A stretch of 64,000 nucleotides of DNA from positions 183,972 to 247,971 of the forward strand of contig CBDCYR010000001.1 of NCBI GenBank assembly GCA_965224275.1, in the 5' to 3' direction. This document shows positions 34,671 through 44,022 of this stretch, in pieces. The notes under the pieces are model-generated. The model saw nothing but the letters and a program-made list of their open reading frames with translations, did not search any database and had not been told where the DNA came from. Within the stretch, counting starts at the first letter, position 1, and each line of letters starts with the position of its first letter. A program made the position numbers and the translations under genes. The stretch is from CAUZWH01 sp965224275 (lineage in GTDB: Bacteria; Pseudomonadota; Alphaproteobacteria; SHVV01).

Positions 34671-35755
34671 CGCAGCGCTCGCGCATTCTGATCGTTGATG
34701 ACGAGCCGATGAACATCGATCTTCTTGGACAGCAGCTTGAGGATCTGGGCTACGAGACGGTCAGCGCCGAGGGTGGTCAAGAGGCTCTGGATAAGGTCGC
34801 CAAGCAGGCACCGGACCTCATCCTGTTGGATGTGATGATGCCTGGAATAGACGGCTTCGAGGTCTGCCGGCGGCTCAAGGCTAGCGATGACACGCGGCTC
34901 ATTCCGATCGTGATCATGACCGCCCTTCATGAGCTCGACGATCGCGTCACAGGCATTGAGGCCGGCGCGGACGAATTTCTCACCAAGCCGGTGAACAAAC
35001 GGGAATTGCAGGCGCGAATAAAGACCTCGCTCAAACTCAAACATGCGATCGACCGAAAGCTCGGCGCGGCCGAACAGGCAAGGGATCATTTCGCAAAGTT
35101 CGTACCGGAAGTGGTTAAGCGCCTGGTTGCGGAGAATCCCGAAGCCCCTGAGCTCGGCAAGAAAGAGCAAGACGCAGCCGTATTGTTCGTCGACATTTGC
35201 GACTTCACCCGTTTGACCGAGCAGATGGCACCCGGGGATCTCAATCGTCTGGTCGAGCGTTACTTCTCGGCATTTCTAGATGAGATCGACAAGATCGGCG
35301 GTGATATCAGCGCAGCGCTAGGCGATGGATTGATGATCATCTTTCATGGGCAGGACCAACCCATCAGCCATGCGCAGATGGCCGCGGATGCGGCAATCGC
35401 GTTGATGCGCGTGGCCAACAGTTTGAACCTGCAGCAGGATGTCGCACCGATTGCATTTCACATGGGTATCAGTTCAGGAACGGCCGCGGTCGGATCAACC
35501 CGCTTCGAGGGACTGCGCGGCGCCCGCTGGGTGTTCACGTCGGATGGTTTGGTGCCGACGCTTGCGGCTCGGCTGACCGGTCGGGCCGGCGCTGGTCAGA
35601 TCTTCACGGATTACGAGACCGCGCAGCGGCTCGGCGAGAAATACCCGCTGAGAAAGGAGGGCGCTGAGCGATTGAAAAATGTCGCCGAACCGGTCGACGT
35701 CTATTGTCTTGGCGCCCTGCCAGACCGCGACCAACCGCGCCTCGAGGAACGATGA
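34667..35755 (+). CDS. Response regulator with class III adenylate/guanylate cyclase output
   Basis: A 362-residue protein. Residues 1-125 are a receiver (RILIVDDEPMNIDLLGQQLE, phospho-acceptor in DLILLDVMMPGIDGFEVCRR, FLTKPVNKRELQ). Residues from about 165 are a cyclase homology domain: AAVLFVDICDFTRLTEQMAP with the first metal Asp, GGDISAALGDGLMIIF with the second, then HMGISSGTAAVG. It should make a cyclic nucleotide when phosphorylated by the coupled upstream kinase; ATP or GTP preference is uncertain. It overlaps its neighbours by 4 bp on both sides, a tight three-gene signalling operon. Confidence 0.9.
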   Translation: MTQRSRILIVDDEPMNIDLLGQQLEDLGYETVSAEGGQEALDKVAKQAPDLILLDVMMPGIDGFEVCRRLKASDDTRLIPIVIMTALHELDDRVTGIEAGADEFLTKPVNKRELQARIKTSLKLKHAIDRKLGAAEQARDHFAKFVPEVVKRLVAENPEAPELGKKEQDAAVLFVDICDFTRLTEQMAPGDLNRLVERYFSAFLDEIDKIGGDISAALGDGLMIIFHGQDQPISHAQMAADAAIALMRVANSLNLQQDVAPIAFHMGISSGTAAVGSTRFEGLRGARWVFTSDGLVPTLAARLTGRAGAGQIFTDYETAQRLGEKYPLRKEGAERLKNVAEPVDVYCLGALPDRDQPRLEER

Positions 35756-37115
35756 TGGCAGAGGAGGCGCCGCCACCTGCGACGAAAATCCTGATCGTTG
35801 ATGACGAACCGTTCAATCTGGATCTGCTGTCGCAAGAGCTAGCCGCCATCGGATCGGAGCTGTTGACCGCGACCGACGGCCAGGAAGCCCTGCAGCAGAT
35901 TGACTACGGATTTCCCGGGATTGTCGTCAGCGATATTCGCATGCCCAACATCGATGGCTTGGATTTGATGGCGCACGCGCAGCGAATCGATCCCGATCTG
36001 CCGGTGATCCTCGTCAGCGCCCATGGCGATATCGCGATGGCCGTCCAGGCGATGCACGATGGCGCTTACGATTTCCTCGAGCGGCCTTACGAGACAGATC
36101 GCCTGCGCGAGATGGCAGCACGAGCATTACGTCAACGATCCCTGGTGCTCGACAACCGTGCGCTGCGGGCGGAGCTAAGGGCCAAATCGGGGCTTGATGC
36201 GAAACTTCTCGGCAGCTCATCACCGATGCAGGAGGTGAGACGGATTATCGCTCGGGTCGCCGATACGGGGGCCAATGTGCTGATCAGAGGGGAGACAGGC
36301 ACCGGAAAGGAACTTGTCGCCCGCGGCGTTCATGATCTCAGCGGACGCCATCAACGTCGCTTCGTCCCGATCAACTGCGCCGCTACCCCCGAGGCTCTTT
36401 TCGAGAGCGAACTATTCGGACATGAAGCGGGCGCCTTTACGGGCGCGGCCAAGCGCCGTATCGGGAGGTTCGAGTATGCGCATGAAGGAACCTTGTTCCT
36501 CGACGAAATCGAAAGCATGCCGCTCGGCGTGCAAGTCAAACTCCTGCGCGTCTTGCAGGAACGCAAGATCGAGCGACTTGGATCAAACCAGCAGATTGCC
36601 GTCGACTTCCGTGTCGTGGCAGCGACGCAAATCGATCTTCAGCATGCCGTCAGTGAAGGGTTGTTCAGACAGGATCTCTATTTCCGCCTGAATGTCGCTG
36701 AAATACACGTCCCGCGCTGAGCGAGCGACGCGAGGACGTCCCTCTGTTGTTCCAATCGTTCGTCCATGAGTTGGCAGCCACCCACCAGCGCGAAGCTATC
36801 GAACCTACTGTGGATGACCTCCAGCAGTTGATGGCTCACAACTGGCCGGGAAACGTGCGCGAGCTCAGGAATGCCGCGGAACGGCACGTGTTGGGTCTTC
36901 GACAAGGCTCGGCCGGTGACCTCATTCACACGCCTGAGCAGAAATCGCTCTCGCTGTCGCAACAGGTCGACGCTTTCGAGCGATGCATTCTTGATCAAGA
37001 GCTCGCAAGGAATAGCGGCAATATCCAATCCACCGCCGACGCTCTGGCGATGCCGACGCGAACACTCAACGATCGCATGCGTCGCCATGGATTGGCGCGC
37101 AAGGACTATATTTAG
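35752..37115 (+). pseudogene. Sigma-54-dependent response regulator (NtrC-like) with a frameshift
   Basis: The first frame (35752-36720) holds a receiver (KILIVDDEPFNLDLLSQELA, Asp in VVSDIRMPNIDGLDLM, Lys replaced around FLERPYETDRL) and an AAA+ sigma-54 activation domain with Walker A GETGTGKE, the GAFTGA loop (HEAGAFTGAAKRRIGRFEYA) and FLDEIESMPLGVQVKLLRVL. It stops at HVPR, and one base later the other frame continues LSERREDVPLLFQSFVHELA, the Arg-finger-side NWPGNVRELRNAAERHVLGL and a Fis-type HTH ending MRRHGLARKDYI at 37115. A single base lost near 36714 (CCGCG for CCGCCG) explains it. The receiver has Arg-Pro in place of the usual Lys-Pro. Confidence 0.87.
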
Positions 37116-37171
37116 ATCTCGCCGAATCGAGGTGGCGGCGCTCGCGTCTCCGGCGCGGCTACGCCCATTGC

Positions 37172-38083
37172 TTAAAGTCGGCGCGCAAATGCTGTGATGT
37201 AACTCCCGTTCTCCAGTTTGGCGACCCACTCGATAGGCAACATCGCGGCACCCAGATACGCCCCGGCGATTGCGCCGGACATCGCACCGAGTGTGTCGCA
37301 GTCACCGCCGTTGAGGACGGCGGTCATCACGCAATCCTTGTAGGACTTTGGGTTCAGGAGAAATGCATAGAGCGCAAATGGTTGAGACTCGTGAACGGCA
37401 ACGCTTTGGCCGAGTTCATCCGCAGCTTCATCAGGTCGCGCCTCACGTCGAAGCAGATCTATAGCAAGCTCGATTTTCGCACTCATTTCTGTGGTGCGAG
37501 CGACTTCCTTGAGCTTTTCGCAAAACCTGTCAGGCGAGAAGGGATCGCCCGAGTCCAGTGAGGTCGCTTGGGCTATGGCGGCAGCCTGAACCGCAGCACC
37601 ATCCTGACCCAAGGGATGGGCATGCGTGACCTCGGCCGATGTGCGCGCGATTTCGTCTAGTTCCGCCGAATCAGCGTGGAAGAGACCAACTGGTGCAATG
37701 CGCATCGCACCGCCGTTACCAAAGGAACCTTGCCCCTGATAAAGCCGGGTCGCTGCTTCGCGGTAACTCAGTTGGTGCTGCTCAACTATGGCGAACAGCT
37801 CCGGCGGTCCCTGTGCATAGCCACGCCACGGTTCGCGCCGGTAATTCTCGTGAAACTGCCGACCGAGCCGTTCCGGTTCCAGTCGGCCCTCCGCTGCCAG
37901 CACCTGCGCGATCCCGATCGCCATCGCGGTGTCGTCGGTGTAGAAGAGATCTTGGATCGACGCGATCCGTGATTCGAGTGCGGCGCTGTCGAAAAGTCCA
38001 AACGCGCGTTGGCCAACCGCGTCGCCGAGCGCTGTGCCGACCAATCCACCAACGAACTTCGCTTCGAGATTAGATGTAGACAT
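37172..38083 (-). CDS. ADP-ribosylglycohydrolase (DraG/ARH-like) family protein 1
   Basis: A 303-residue all-helical hydrolase: FVGGLVGTALGDAVGQRAFG, the metal-binding FYTDDTAMAIGIAQ, GSFGNGGAMRIAPVGLF and a C-terminal NGGDCDTLGAMSGAIAGAYL. The last motif is usually GGDTDT; Cys replaces the first Thr. Family members remove ADP-ribose from protein side chains or nucleic acids. It is 90 bp downstream of a second family member on the same strand and convergent with the sigma-54 operon. Confidence 0.87.
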   Translation of the reverse strand: MSTSNLEAKFVGGLVGTALGDAVGQRAFGLFDSAALESRIASIQDLFYTDDTAMAIGIAQVLAAEGRLEPERLGRQFHENYRREPWRGYAQGPPELFAIVEQHQLSYREAATRLYQGQGSFGNGGAMRIAPVGLFHADSAELDEIARTSAEVTHAHPLGQDGAAVQAAAIAQATSLDSGDPFSPDRFCEKLKEVARTTEMSAKIELAIDLLRREARPDEAADELGQSVAVHESQPFALYAFLLNPKSYKDCVMTAVLNGGDCDTLGAMSGAIAGAYLGAAMLPIEWVAKLENGSYITAFARRL

Positions 38084-38173
38084 TCGTCATCGTCGCCCAG
38101 AAAATCTCGCCGGATCGCATCAATTGTACCCGGAATGGGTCGGACAGCTGTCAGTCACAGTTCCTTCTAGTCG

Positions 38174-39127
38174 TCACTCGAGCGCCAGATCAACAACGCC
38201 GGACAAGTCAACAAGGCGGCTGGCAAGCGTAAGCGCGTCGCTCGGCCAGTATTCCTCGGGCCGGGGGTGGCGCGTTCCGCTTTCACTTGTGGCACGACAC
38301 GAAAGGATAGGCGCGGCCCATCGATCTGGGAACGTGGCCTTCCCGTCGGCCGAGCCGACCAGCGCACCGGCGATAGCTCCGTTGGTGTCGGTGTCACCGC
38401 CGCGATGTATTGTGTCGAGAACGGTCCGTTCGATTCTGTGACCCGCCTGCAGGTGGTAGAACGCGTTTCTGAGCGCGATGAGAACCCAGCCCATCTGTTT
38501 CTGATAATCAACAGGTGGACCAACGGCTGCGTCCGCCAGAGCCGAACGAACGAGATCGGCTTCAGCGTCTCTGCCGGCCTGTGCGTTCGCCTCTTCAAGC
38601 ATGTCCACGCGATTTCCACCCGCGATGGCAACCGCAATAGCCGCGCAATAGGCTGCACAGGCTGCTTGGCAGACGGGATGAGGATGGGTCAACTTACTGT
38701 CTTGCCGCGCCCACTCAGCCGCCTTGACGGGATCACCAGCCGACGCGATTCCAATTGGACTTACCCGCATGAGCGATCCGTTGGCTTGGCTGTTCATGCT
38801 GGCTGCCTGTGTGGCTGCCCGGGCCCGCTCTCCGGGCGCAGCATCAAACGCTGCCGCCAACGCCCGAGAAGTCGTGTTGCCAATGTCAAACGGTGCGGAA
38901 GCATACCAGCGGGTATAGGCCTCGACCACGATCTCAGCGTCGAACTCAGAGCTCGCGATTAATGCTCTAGCGAGAGCCCAGGCCAGCTCACTGTCATCGG
39001 TCGGCTGGCCGGCGAGAATACCCCAGCATCCGCCATCAGCCATATCGGTAATCCCGACCGGATACAGATGGGTGATCTCGGCCGCGGTTCGAAACTCGAC
39101 GAGAGCGCCAAGATTGTCGCCGGCCAA
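38174..39127 (-). CDS. ADP-ribosylglycohydrolase family protein 2, 5' end damaged
   Basis: A 317-residue protein from TTG 39127: LAGDNLGALVEFRTAAEITH, the metal-binding QPTDDSELAWALARALIASS, ASMNSQANGSLMRVSPIGIA and HRGGDTDTNGAIAGALVGSA. All catalytic motifs are present. The family normally has 10-15 residues before (G)LAGDxLG; here no ATG is available and a stop lies 11 codons upstream, so the natural start was probably lost near the IS630 insertion or through a one-base shift around 39128. It is more divergent from neighbour 1 than a recent duplicate. Confidence 0.78.
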   Translation of the reverse strand: MAGDNLGALVEFRTAAEITHLYPVGITDMADGGCWGILAGQPTDDSELAWALARALIASSEFDAEIVVEAYTRWYASAPFDIGNTTSRALAAAFDAAPGERARAATQAASMNSQANGSLMRVSPIGIASAGDPVKAAEWARQDSKLTHPHPVCQAACAAYCAAIAVAIAGGNRVDMLEEANAQAGRDAEADLVRSALADAAVGPPVDYQKQMGWVLIALRNAFYHLQAGHRIERTVLDTIHRGGDTDTNGAIAGALVGSADGKATFPDRWAAPILSCRATSESGTRHPRPEEYWPSDALTLASRLVDLSGVVDLALE

Positions 39128-39218
39128 CTGATACCACCGAGCGGAATGCCTGACTCACGTTGGGGATTCCCAAGCGGTCCGATCTCTGACTCTTTGTGGT
39201 GAACCAATGAGGTTCGCC

Positions 39219-40280
39219 ATGGCAGCGCCTGTCGACTTACGGAACGATTTTGACAGCGTCTCACTGCGGCGCCTCGCGAAGAGGACCAGGGACGCGACCC
39301 AGAGCCGTCGTCTGCTGGCGTTGGCCGAGGTCTACGATGGTGGCAGCAGGACGGATGCGTCGCGGATCGGCGGCGTCGGTCTGCAGATCATTCGCGACTG
39401 GGTGCTGCGCTTCAACGCCCGCGGACCGGACGGGCTGGTCGATGGGAAGTCACCGGGCGCACCCTCGAAGCTCAACGCCGATCACCGCCGCGCACTGGCG
39501 GAGGTTGTTGAGGCCGGCCCGGTCCCGGCGGTCGACGGCGTCGTGCGCTGGCGGCGCAAGGACCTGGCGCGGTGGCTCTTGGAGACGTTCGCCATCTCGC
39601 TCGACGAGACCACGGTCGGGCGCGAGTTGAAGGCGCTCGGCTTCGCCAAGATCTCGGCGCGGCCGCGCCACTACGCGCAAAACGAGCTGGCCGTCGAGGC
39701 TTTTAAAAAAAACTTCCCCGCCGAACTGGCGAAGATCCGGGCGAGGCTCCCGAAAGGCGTCGAGATAGAGCTGTGGTGGCAAGATGAAGCCCGCATCGGC
39801 CAGAAGAATAAGCTCACACGCCGATGGGCCAGACGTGGCACGCGCCCGCGGGCGCCCCGCGACCAGCGCACCGAATGGGCCTATATCTTCGGCGCGATCT
39901 GTCCCGCGAAGGGGAAAGGCGCCGGGCTGGTCATGCCCTGGTGCGACACCGACGCCATGGCGGCGCACCTCATCGAGATCAGTGCCGCCGTCGATCCCGG
40001 CGCCCATGCGGTGCTGATCGTCGATCAGGCCGGTTGGCACTTGACGCCCAAGCTGGCGATCCCCGACAACATCACCGTCCTGGCGCTGCCGCCACGATCG
40101 CCCGAGTTGAACCCGGTGGAGAATGTCTGGCAATTCATGCGCGACAACTGGTTGTCGAACCGGATCTTCAAATCCTACGAAGACATCGTCGCGCTGTGCT
40201 GCCAAGCCTGGAACAACCTCATCGACCAACCATGGAAGATCATGTCCCTCGGCATGCGCAAATGGGCGCATGGGTTCTGA
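39219..40280 (+). CDS. IS630-family transposase
   Basis: A 353-residue protein. The N-terminal paired HTHs read SRRLLALAEVYDGGSRTDAS and GVGLQIIRDWVLRFNARGPD. The DDE_3 core has Asp in ELWWQDEARIGQKNKLTRRW, Asp in AVLIVDQAGWHLTPKL and Glu in SPELNPVENVWQFMRDNWLS. ATG 39219 has an AATGAGG site; ATG 39207 is possible. The element's tips could not be fixed: the right end near 40290-40310 contains GACCGTTGGTATGACCC, but no matching left repeat was seen, so the left end may be truncated. Confidence 0.9.
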   Translation: MAAPVDLRNDFDSVSLRRLAKRTRDATQSRRLLALAEVYDGGSRTDASRIGGVGLQIIRDWVLRFNARGPDGLVDGKSPGAPSKLNADHRRALAEVVEAGPVPAVDGVVRWRRKDLARWLLETFAISLDETTVGRELKALGFAKISARPRHYAQNELAVEAFKKNFPAELAKIRARLPKGVEIELWWQDEARIGQKNKLTRRWARRGTRPRAPRDQRTEWAYIFGAICPAKGKGAGLVMPWCDTDAMAAHLIEISAAVDPGAHAVLIVDQAGWHLTPKLAIPDNITVLALPPRSPELNPVENVWQFMRDNWLSNRIFKSYEDIVALCCQAWNNLIDQPWKIMSLGMRKWAHGF

Positions 40281-40364
40281 TCAATGACCGTTGGTATGAC
40301 CCAGCAAACAAGCTTGAGCACGGTCCGAGCGTAATGAACTCAGCAAGTTTCTTCGTTGCTTCGA

Positions 40365-40631
40365 CTAGTCGTCAGACCAGCGTTTTTTCCAACGATCATC
40401 ATCATCATCGTATGGTCCCAACTCGCCCGACGTGCCGCACTGAGGTGCAATTGCGCAACCGGCGTAGGCCACAATCACCAGCGTACTAAACAAAACATCG
40501 GCAAAGATTGTGTCGCTCGAACTTGAGCCAATATTGAATCGGCCCTCATCGATTTCGGTGCGAGACCTTGGCTCGGTTGCGCATCCGATAAGGGACATAA
40601 TAAGTAGGGCCGATAAGAACTGCTTCATCAT
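40365..40631 (-). CDS. Small putative lipoprotein
   Basis: An 88-residue protein with a type II signal peptide, MMKQFLSALLIMSLIGCATE, and lipobox LIGC, so it should be lipidated at Cys17 and anchored in the envelope. A second hydrophobic stretch FADVLFSTLVIVAYAGCAIA and an acidic tail (YDDDDDRWKKRWSDD) follow. No family was recognised. Confidence 0.65.
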   Translation of the reverse strand: MMKQFLSALLIMSLIGCATEPRSRTEIDEGRFNIGSSSSDTIFADVLFSTLVIVAYAGCAIAPQCGTSGELGPYDDDDDRWKKRWSDD

Positions 40632-40743
40632 ATTGCAAACCTAAGCGTGTTTGCCGGGCAAATCTAAGTCGTTTGGATTTCCCAAGGTCATAAGAGGAGT
40701 GGCGGCGCAAGGCCGCCACAAGTCGGATTGGGGCGTCCCGTGA

Positions 40744-41799
40744 TCAGGCTGATCTGCGACGGCGCCGGCCGAAGATGCCAAGACCTACCAAACCAGTGAG
40801 TAGCAGCGGGAGTGCGGCGGGCACTGGGATCGTGGGCGGTCCGGCGGGAACGCCGCCAACACCGCTGAAAGCGGCGATGAACGTGTCGCTACCGGGTATG
40901 CCATTGGCGCCGTCTTGGCCTAGGGAGTACACCTCGGCACCTACGGCGAGGAGCATTGCCACCGCAGCGGCCTCGGTAAAAGCAGCGCCGTAGTATTGGT
41001 TGAATATCCTACTCTCGCCATTGGCGAGGTCACCGAAGTCAAAGATAAACACCGAACCGATATCGGCCGGTCCGAAGTCGCTGAAGCTCGAGTTGACCGA
41101 AGCGGGATTAACAGGGGGAAAAGCGCCGAGCGGCGTGTTGACCGGGTCAGGGTGAGCGTGGCCGTTGTCCGAGCTGTAGATCAAATCCGCCGTCGTCTCT
41201 ACGCCTTGATGCGTTACGAAGTCCTGTAGCCCATTCACTCGCACATCCCAATCTAAGGAACGGCCGTAACCTACATTTGTCGCGGTCGACCCGGTGTTGT
41301 TAGTGATGGTTACGGTGTTTTGGAACAATGCGCCGTCGGCACCTGTCGCCGCAATCGTCCAGTCTTGGGTTATGAAGAGCCCTGGATTGGCGAATGCTTC
41401 TGTGTTGGATGTGAACAGCCCGCTATTGGCCGTCGGCGCCAATACGTTGATGCCAGCATTGGCAAGCGCCTGGCCGACAAAGCTGGCAAACCCGTTTGCC
41501 GCGATACCCCATCCCTCGCATGGGCACCCAAGACCCCCCGGATTTAGGGCGTCGCCAACTCCGTTAAGCCGGAGCCCGATTGCCTGATCCGATAGAAAAC
41601 GCGGTGGCGTAGGCGAATTCGGTATGACAGGAATTTGTGGATCGAAAATAACCGCGCCGCTGTCATCCAGACCGATCGTCACCGGACCGGAACTGAAGAA
41701 CGAACCAGCGGTCGCTGGCAGAGCGATCGCAAACGACAGGAAAATCGCCAAAGTCTTTAAGACGGTCGCGGCCGTTAACGCGCTGGGGGACGTTTTCAT
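40744..41799 (-). CDS. Exported VPLPA/PEP-CTERM-type protein
   Basis: A 351-residue protein. ATG 41799 follows AAGGAGCTGGAT, giving a signal peptide (MKTSPSALTAATVLKTLAIF, cleavage near ATA-GS). The body is rich in Gly, Asn and Thr and resembles beta-sandwich surface proteins. The C-terminus carries the sorting signal: VPVPAALPLLLTGLVGLGIF then GRRRRRSA, that is, a VPxPA motif, a transmembrane helix and an Arg cluster. Proteins with this tail are processed by exosortase-type enzymes and usually belong to the extracellular matrix. No exosortase gene is in the window. The frame is open 58 codons further upstream, but those lack a start with a ribosome site. Confidence 0.82.
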   Translation of the reverse strand: MKTSPSALTAATVLKTLAIFLSFAIALPATAGSFFSSGPVTIGLDDSGAVIFDPQIPVIPNSPTPPRFLSDQAIGLRLNGVGDALNPGGLGCPCEGWGIAANGFASFVGQALANAGINVLAPTANSGLFTSNTEAFANPGLFITQDWTIAATGADGALFQNTVTITNNTGSTATNVGYGRSLDWDVRVNGLQDFVTHQGVETTADLIYSSDNGHAHPDPVNTPLGAFPPVNPASVNSSFSDFGPADIGSVFIFDFGDLANGESRIFNQYYGAAFTEAAAVAMLLAVGAEVYSLGQDGANGIPGSDTFIAAFSGVGGVPAGPPTIPVPAALPLLLTGLVGLGIFGRRRRRSA

Positions 41800-42017
41800 A
41801 TCCAGCTCCTTGTCGATGAATACCACCGAAGTCTCGCCTCGGACCCTGGCAATCCAAAACGTCTGCGGTTCCCGCCTGCATCGAGACATTTTTGAATTCG
41901 AGAGCAGATATGAGGAGAATTGCCGCATTGACCGGCGATAGATTTGGAGGATTGGTTTTCGAAAGGCGGCCACGCCGCGGAAACCGGATCGTTGAGCAGG
42001 GCCATGCGACCTGTCGC

Positions 42018-42464
42018 TTAGGTTCGTAGGATGTTACGGAGCTGCCGCTCACCGATGGGCATGGCGGCGCCCGACTTGAATGCTCGCCACAAGAATTCGC
42101 GCTGAGTACCAACATAGTGTGTGGGCATCAACTCAACATCGGCATCGAAACGCCAGGCAGACGAGGCGTAGCGAACGCTGAGCTGGTGAACGCGCCGCGC
42201 CTGAGCCGAGGGGCGTAGGTCGGCAAGGAAACACGTCGCCAGGTCCCGCAGAGCGGCATCACGGATGCGGATCGCTTCCTCGCGCCACCAAGGCACGCCG
42301 CCGTGGGCGAACCGCAAACCGAGCGCCTCGTCGACCGATGACCAGCGGTGACTGAGAAAATTCTCAAGCGAGGAACCAAGCCAGCTTGATAGCTCTTCAT
42401 CAAGCGGCTCTCCGGCGAGGCAGCGGCGCGAAATCTCGCGCAGATTATATATTGAGGAGAGCAT
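42018..42464 (-). CDS. Hypothetical protein
   Basis: A 148-residue soluble protein starting MLSSIYNLREISRRCLAGEP, with a central WLGSSLENFLSHRWSSVDEA helix pair, GVPWWREEAIRIRDAALRDL and an Arg-rich C-terminus (REFLWRAFKSGAAMPIG). No signal peptide and no recognisable family. Balanced composition and strong third-position GC argue for a real gene. An in-frame ATG at 42512 would add 16 residues. Confidence 0.5.
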   Translation of the reverse strand: MLSSIYNLREISRRCLAGEPLDEELSSWLGSSLENFLSHRWSSVDEALGLRFAHGGVPWWREEAIRIRDAALRDLATCFLADLRPSAQARRVHQLSVRYASSAWRFDADVELMPTHYVGTQREFLWRAFKSGAAMPIGERQLRNILRT

Positions 42465-42512
42465 CGGAGACGGCCTGTCCGAGGACCTGGATTTACCCAA
42501 CAGCCAAAGCAC

Positions 42513-43087
42513 GGAGACCGACGAGAAGACGTCGGTGGGTAGAAGGTGGACCGCCCCCTGGATGAATCACCGCATAGTTGGGTGCCCCGTTGATAGCTGC
42601 CAACGCAAAGATCACATCGGTCGACATTGCCACCCAGACGTCGGAAGAAAAGCTCGCGCCATCCGCCATCGCTCGTGCCATCGTCTTCGCCCTCGTTCAC
42701 GTGGCGTCGAAAACGCCACTCGATACGGCAAAACCTATGGGCTGGGTGTCAAACGAGCGTGTCTTGAACCAGCAATTGGGCGTCAGAATCGCGTCAAAAG
42801 ATCGTCAAAGTGGTCTAAAGTGTCAAAGTGCCGTGTAAAAATGCGTGATAGCCGCTTACTGAGCCGTCCCGACAGCCAAGGGACCGAGCCAAAAACAGGG
42901 GGCGATAGTGGCCGACGTGCGCAGGCAAAAGATGCTCGCTGCATCGACCCCGGACGGAATCTGCTTATTTGAGGACTTGGGTGATAAGGTCCGCGAGTTC
43001 CGCCTATGCGCGCAGGCATCGGGCGCTCAATTGGGCCACACCTGATGCCGGACTCGACGCGCGCTGGACCGGGGGGACAGATCTCCC
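42513..43087. other. Gene-free stretch upstream of IS5 copy 5
   Basis: Only short low-quality frames on both strands. At 42790-42835 the motif GTCAAA recurs several times (CGTCAAAAGATCGTCAAAG). Nothing else was recognised; it may be a decayed gene. Confidence 0.4.
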
Positions 43088-43090
43088 TAA

Positions 43091-44022
43091 GAGTCCGACT
43101 CGAAACTCTATGTTTGATAACAGTACCTTGCGAGCCGCCTTGTGAGGAGTCGGATGTTGGCGACAAGAATCCATGCCTGTGCGGAGGCGATTGATTTCTC
43201 CCAATCCTTGGCCAGTCGACGGCATCGGTTGAGCCAGGCGAAGGTCCTCTCGACGACCCATCGTCTGGGCAGGAGCTCGAAGCCCTGGGCGGTGTCTGAG
43301 CGCTTGATGATCTCGAGCTTCCAGCGGCCGATGTCCTCAAGGGCGCCCTCGAGTTTCGGTCCCGCGTAGGCGGCGTCGGCGAAGAGGTGACGCAGCCGGG
43401 GGAAGCGATGACGGATCGATTTGAGGACCTCGGGCGCGCCGTCGCGGTCCTGGATATCGGCTGCGTGCACGATCAGGCCGACCAGCAGGCCGAGTGTATC
43501 GGTGACGATGTGACGCTTGCGGCCCTTGATCTTCTTGCCCGCGTCATAGCCCCGAACACCACCGCTTTCCGTGGTTTTCACGCTCTGGCTGTCGATCACC
43601 CCGGCGCTCGGGCCGGCCTCGCGTCCTTCCAGCTCCCGGGCCGCCATGACCAGGTGATGGTTGATGCTCTCCAGCAGGCCGTTGGAGCGCCAGTCGTAGA
43701 AATAGCGCTGGACCGTGGAAGGCGGAGGGAAGTCGTTCGGCAACATCGCCCACTGGCAGCCCGTCGAGGCCATGTACATGACCGCATCCATGACATGGCG
43801 CAGGTCCGTCGTCCTCGGCCGGCCGATCTTCTTGCGCGGCGGCATGAGCGGCGCGATCAACGCCCACTCTCGATCCGTCAGGTCGCTTGCGTAGCGCCCG
43901 CCACGGCGCTCATAATTCGGGCGAGTGATTTCGGTCCACATGTTGTGCCTCCTCGTTTGCTTTGACACAACCGAGTAAGCCACAACCGACTGAAATCACT
44001 CAACTAGTTTCGGGTTGGCCTC
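43091..44022 (-). mobile_element. 932-bp IS5-family element, copy 5
   Basis: Flanked by TAA at 43088-43090 and 44023-44025. It is inserted near the 5' end of the BTAD/TolB gene, whose native sequence resumes at 44023. Confidence 0.92.
43108..43941 (-). CDS. IS5-family transposase, copy 5
   Basis: Majority-form transposase, ATG at 43941, apparently intact. It is transcribed away from the interrupted gene. Confidence 0.93.
   Translation of the reverse strand: MWTEITRPNYERRGGRYASDLTDREWALIAPLMPPRKKIGRPRTTDLRHVMDAVMYMASTGCQWAMLPNDFPPPSTVQRYFYDWRSNGLLESINHHLVMAARELEGREAGPSAGVIDSQSVKTTESGGVRGYDAGKKIKGRKRHIVTDTLGLLVGLIVHAADIQDRDGAPEVLKSIRHRFPRLRHLFADAAYAGPKLEGALEDIGRWKLEIIKRSDTAQGFELLPRRWVVERTFAWLNRCRRLAKDWEKSIASAQAWILVANIRLLTRRLARYCYQT

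Noticed and set aside
42493..42681. A 62-codon minus-strand frame starting MARAMADGASFSSDV
   Set aside because: It has pleasant composition but overlaps the 5' extension of the hypothetical gene, lacks a ribosome site and has no recognisable family; evidence is insufficient.
43962..43990. TTGACA at the outer end of IS5 copy 5 as an outward promoter for the BTAD gene
   Set aside because: No -10-like hexamer is found at 16-18 bp, and the same sequence is the TTG start region of the fused frame; support is too weak.
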